From: an uncultured Hyphomicrobiales bacterium
GTDB lineage: Bacteria; Pseudomonadota; Alphaproteobacteria; Rhizobiales; Beijerinckiaceae
Length of the DNA: 6,831 nt
Assembly: GCA_903918155.1 (NCBI GenBank)
Contig: CAIXDD010000193.1
Span: 1-6,831 of the forward strand
Reading direction: 5' to 3'
The notes under the pieces are model-generated. The model was not told the origin of the DNA. It was given only the letters and a program-made list of their open reading frames with translations, and did not search any database. Positions 4,982 through 6,831 of the stretch are shown here, one piece after another (position 1 is the first letter of the stretch; each line of letters starts with the position of its first letter). The position numbers and the translations under genes are program-made.

Positions 4982-5536
4982 TCAGGAAACGTGCTGCGCG
5001 TCGCGCTGCGGAAGCGGCCCGGCGAGCAGGCGCTCGACGGTGAGATCGGCAAGCTCCGCCCGCCAGGATAACGCATAGCGGGCCATGCGTTGCGCCTGCG
5101 CGTCCTGCGCGCGGGACCCGTCGCCGAACACATTGCGGGCGATCGCGCGCGCCAGCGCCTCGGAATCGCCGCGTTCAAGCGGCCCGGAATAGGCGCCGAC
5201 CCGCCCCAGATAGCCCTGCGCGAGCGTCTTCATCTTTTTCGGCACGGACACGTCGCCCACGCCGATCTCGCGCAACGCCACGTCGAGATGACGGAACAGC
5301 GCGTCGGTGACCTCCTGCGCCACGGCCGGGCCGGGATCGGGCAGCGCGGCGATGCGCCCCAGCGCCACGGCGGCGCTCAGGCAGAGCGCCTCGAAGCGGC
5401 CGGCGACGGTGTCGGCGACGCCATATTCGGTGAAGAGCGCGGGCTGACGCGCCGCCGCCATGATCTCGCCATGCAGGCGGTCGATCAAGGGCTGGTTGGG
5501 AGAGCGACGGAACAAGCTGAAGAGTTGCGCGAACAC
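4982..5536 (-). CDS. Ubiquinol-cytochrome c chaperone family protein (CBP3/UQCC1-like)
   Basis: This encodes 184 residues starting at GTG 5536. The family is related to mitochondrial Cbp3/UQCC1, which aids cytochrome b synthesis and assembly of complex III (cytochrome bc1). A similar role for the bacterial protein is inferred. The N-terminus is FAQLFSLFRRS, common for this family in rhizobia. The core signature FRHLDVALREIGVGDVSVPKKMK spans residues 81-103 and is followed by GYLGRVGAY. The protein is mostly helical, with no signal peptide. GTG 5536 has AAGGAG at 8 nt (5550-5545). The longer in-frame ATG at 5593 lacks a ribosome binding site and sits at the predicted transcription start, so I reject it. 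The gene is followed after 17 nt by yceD and diverges from bamE. Confidence 0.9.
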   Translation of the reverse strand: MFAQLFSLFRRSPNQPLIDRLHGEIMAAARQPALFTEYGVADTVAGRFEALCLSAAVALGRIAALPDPGPAVAQEVTDALFRHLDVALREIGVGDVSVPKKMKTLAQGYLGRVGAYSGPLERGDSEALARAIARNVFGDGSRAQDAQAQRMARYALSWRAELADLTVERLLAGPLPQRDAQHVS

Positions 5537-5544
5537 CGGACTCT

Positions 5545-5550
5545 CTCCTT
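5545..5550 (-). promoter_or_regulatory. Ribosome binding site fixing the GTG start of the chaperone gene
   Basis: The minus strand reads AAGGAG, 8 nt before GTG 5536. It is among the strongest Shine-Dalgarno matches in the window and decides the start in favour of GTG over the ATG 57 nt upstream. Confidence 0.75.
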
Positions 5551-5599
5551 GCGCGAGCCGGCGGCGCGTAACCGCCCGCCTTGCTTTTCGCATGACCGG

Positions 5600-5628
5600 G
5601 GGTTAGGCATCGGGCGGCGAGGATGCAA
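5600..5628 (-). promoter_or_regulatory. Promoter candidate for the chaperone-yceD operon
   Basis: On the minus strand TTGCAT (5628-5623) and TAACCC (5605-5600) are separated by 17 bp in the 169-nt divergent spacer. The same TTGCAT hexamer serves as the -35 of the tRNA-Pro promoter. The -10 is only a partial match. Transcription would begin near 5593, leaving a leader of about 57 nt. Confidence 0.4.
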
Positions 5629-5694
5629 GCGAAATCCACATGCGGCCCGTTTCCGCGCGGCCGGCCTCCTCGCGTTATGCGGGCCCTTCGATCC

Positions 5695-5698
5695 GGAG
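5695..5698 (+). promoter_or_regulatory. Ribosome binding site fixing the bamE start
   Basis: GGAG lies 7 nt ahead of ATG 5706. The in-frame ATG at 5640 has no comparable site, so this motif decides the shorter start. Confidence 0.7.
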
Positions 5699-5705
5699 TG
5701 ACGAC

Positions 5706-6194
5706 ATGCACGGCGTAGACGGCGTTCAGGCGCAGGGCTTTCACCTTCGGTCGCGCGCTCTGGCGCGGCGGGCGGCGCGCGCGCTCCTGCTGATCGGCGC
5801 GCTCGGCGCCGCGCTCGGCGGCTGCGGCTACGACGGCACGCATATCCGCGGCCATGTGCTCGACGACAAGACCGTGTCGCAGGTGCGCGTGGGCGCTTCG
5901 GCGGAGCAGGTTCTGGTGGCGATGGGCACGCCCTCCACCACATCCACCGTGGGCGGCGACGCGTGGTATTACATCAGCCAGCGCACGGAGCGCACGCTCG
6001 CCTTCATGCAGCCGAAGGTCACCGACCAGCGCGTCTTCGCGGTCTATTTCGGCAAGGGCAAGCGCGTGGAGCGCATCGCCAATTACGGCCTCGAAGACGG
6101 ACGCGTGATCGATTTCGCCTCGCGCACGACGCCGACGGCGGGCGCGGAATCCTCGTTCATCCGCAACATGCTCATGAACCTGATGCGCTTCTAG
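5706..6194 (+). CDS. bamE: Outer membrane protein assembly factor BamE (SmpA/OmlA lipoprotein)
   Basis: This encodes 162 residues. BamE is a lipoprotein subunit of the BAM complex that inserts beta-barrel proteins into the outer membrane. An Arg-rich N-terminus (15-25) is followed by a hydrophobic segment ARALLLIGALGAALGGC with lipobox LGGC and Cys40 as the lipidated residue. The SmpA/OmlA domain covers about 49-135: SQVRVGASAEQVLVAMGTPS (58-77), GDAWYYISQRTERTLAF (85-101), QRVFAVYFGKGKRVERIANYGLEDG (108-132). The FIRNMLMNLMRF tail (151-162) resembles rhizobial BamE C-termini. ATG 5706 has GGAG (5695-5698) 7 nt ahead. An in-frame ATG at 5640 without a ribosome binding site would put 22 extra residues before the signal, so it is rejected. 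The gene stands alone between a divergent promoter region and a strong terminator; no clear promoter is visible (a weak GTTATG at 5674-5679 is possible). Confidence 0.95.
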   Translation: MHGVDGVQAQGFHLRSRALARRAARALLLIGALGAALGGCGYDGTHIRGHVLDDKTVSQVRVGASAEQVLVAMGTPSTTSTVGGDAWYYISQRTERTLAFMQPKVTDQRVFAVYFGKGKRVERIANYGLEDGRVIDFASRTTPTAGAESSFIRNMLMNLMRF

Positions 6195-6226
6195 CGGCGG
6201 GTTGGGCGCGACCGCACGATGATCCC

Positions 6227-6251
6227 AAGGCCGGCCTCGCGCCGGCCTTTT
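6227..6251 (+). terminator. Rho-independent terminator of bamE
   Basis: AAGGCCGGC (6227-6235) pairs perfectly with GCCGGCCTT (6241-6249) around a 5-nt loop and is followed by further T, giving TTTT at 6248-6251. It begins 33 nt past the bamE stop. A 9-bp GC-rich stem with a T-tract is a convincing intrinsic terminator. Confidence 0.85.
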
Positions 6252-6311
6252 CATTTGGGCGATGGGCGAAGTGCTCAGCGGCGCGTCGAAATCGTCGCGC
6301 GGCCTCACATG

Positions 6312-6339
6312 AAAAAAGGCGGGGTTTCCCCCGCCTTTT
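6312..6339 (-). terminator. Rho-independent terminator of hppA
   Basis: On the minus strand AAAAGGCGGGG (6339-6329), a GAAA tetraloop and CCCCGCCTTTTTT (6324-6312) form an 11-bp stem with a six-T tail, starting 21 nt past the hppA stop. Because the arms end in A and T runs on both sides, it should also act as a second barrier to plus-strand transcription coming from bamE. Confidence 0.9.
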
Positions 6340-6360
6340 CGTTGCAGATGGATCGCCTGA

Positions 6361-6831
6361 TCAGTGCGCGAGGATCGCGAGCAGCAGCAGAGCGACGATA
6401 TTGGTGATCTTGATCGCCGGGTTCACGGCGGGACCGGCGGTGTCCTTATAGGGGTCGCCGACGGTGTCGCCGGTGACGGAGGCCTTATGGGCTTCCGAAC
6501 CCTTGAGATGCTTCACGCCGTCCTTGTCCACGAAGCCGTCCTCGAAGGACTTCTTCGCATTGTCCCAGGCGCCGCCGCCCGAGGTCATCGAGATGGCGAC
6601 GAACAGGCCGTTGACGATCACGCCCAGCAGCGAGGCGCCCAGAGCCGCGAAGGCGTTGGCCTTCGAACCCGAGATGGCGAGCACGCCGAAATAGGCCACC
6701 AGCGGCGCGAGCACCGGCAGGAGCGAGGGGATGATCATTTCCTTGATCGCCGAACGCGTCAGCAGGTCCACCGCGCGGCCGTAATCGGGGCGCTGCGTGC
6801 CCTGCATGATGCCGGGCATTTCGCGGAACTG
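6361..6831 (-). CDS. hppA: Membrane-bound H+-translocating pyrophosphatase, C-terminal part (5' end outside window)
   Basis: The last 156 residues of a membrane pyrophosphatase are visible; the frame is open to the right edge. The enzyme couples hydrolysis of pyrophosphate to ion pumping across the inner membrane. Seen are FREMPGIMQG (2-11), LLTRSAIKEMIIPSLLPVL (23-41), membrane segments at about 32-53, 61-82 and 140-155, the conserved TSGGGAWDNAKK (83-94), and HKASVTGDTVGDPYKDTAGPAVNP (115-138, in two runs), whose Asp and Lys residues contribute to the pyrophosphate site. The Ala/Lys position that separates K+-dependent from K+-independent pumps lies upstream of the window, so the subtype cannot be read here. 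Na+ pumping is not excluded by sequence, but H+ pumping is usual in alphaproteobacteria. A strong terminator follows. Confidence 0.96.
   Translation of the reverse strand, partial: QFREMPGIMQGTQRPDYGRAVDLLTRSAIKEMIIPSLLPVLAPLVAYFGVLAISGSKANAFAALGASLLGVIVNGLFVAISMTSGGGAWDNAKKSFEDGFVDKDGVKHLKGSEAHKASVTGDTVGDPYKDTAGPAVNPAIKITNIVALLLLAILAH

Noticed and set aside
4212..5078. A 288-codon plus-strand frame opposite yceD
   Set aside because: It is a shadow of yceD and the 3' end of the chaperone gene. It is low in complexity and no domain is recognisable.
5175..6308. A 377-codon open frame on the minus strand, opposite bamE
   Set aside because: It is antisense to a clear lipoprotein gene and overlaps the chaperone gene in another frame. 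Its composition is Arg/Ala/His-heavy and it would cross the bamE terminator.

Overview
The window reads as core chromosome of a GC-rich alphaproteobacterium, most probably of the Hyphomicrobiales (Rhizobiales). A Methylocystis/Beijerinckiaceae-like host is a tentative inference from how the proteins read. The gene order supports this placement: bamE diverging from a ubiquinol-cytochrome c chaperone gene, then yceD (DUF177), plsX, fabH, ihfA and a MerR-type regulator gene, followed by tRNA-Pro. An H+-pumping pyrophosphatase gene lies on the far side.

Layout from left to right. Positions 1-313 hold the 3' end of a plus-strand DUF1501 gene. Positions 314-532 hold no convincing gene, only a 10-bp tandem duplication and a GC-rich inverted repeat. 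A tRNA-Pro(GGG) gene on the minus strand follows (533-610), with its own promoter. From 698 to 5536 all genes are on the minus strand. In transcription order they are the cytochrome bc1 assembly chaperone (GTG start at 5536), yceD/DUF177, plsX, fabH, ihfA and merR. The first two are closely spaced (17 nt), as are plsX-fabH (27 nt) and ihfA-merR (55 nt). Longer gaps before plsX (165 nt) and before ihfA (144 nt) each contain a promoter candidate. On the plus strand, bamE (5706-6194) diverges from the chaperone gene and ends at a strong terminator. It converges on hppA, which runs off the right edge and has its own terminator.

Functionally, PlsX and FabH feed phospholipid and fatty acid synthesis, and BamE serves outer-membrane protein assembly. 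The chaperone and HppA belong to membrane energetics, IHF-alpha shapes the nucleoid, and the MerR protein is an orphan regulator of unknown target. This is housekeeping DNA. I found no phage, insertion sequence, CRISPR array, toxin-antitoxin pair or defence system, and no sign of a wholly new system.

Three points are worth a second look. The ihfA leader carries two perfect palindromes, one covering its ribosome binding site. Three separate coding arrays have a 15-bp (five-codon) period, two of them in the MerR linker and one in YceD. Several start codons are best placed at sites other than the longest open frame.
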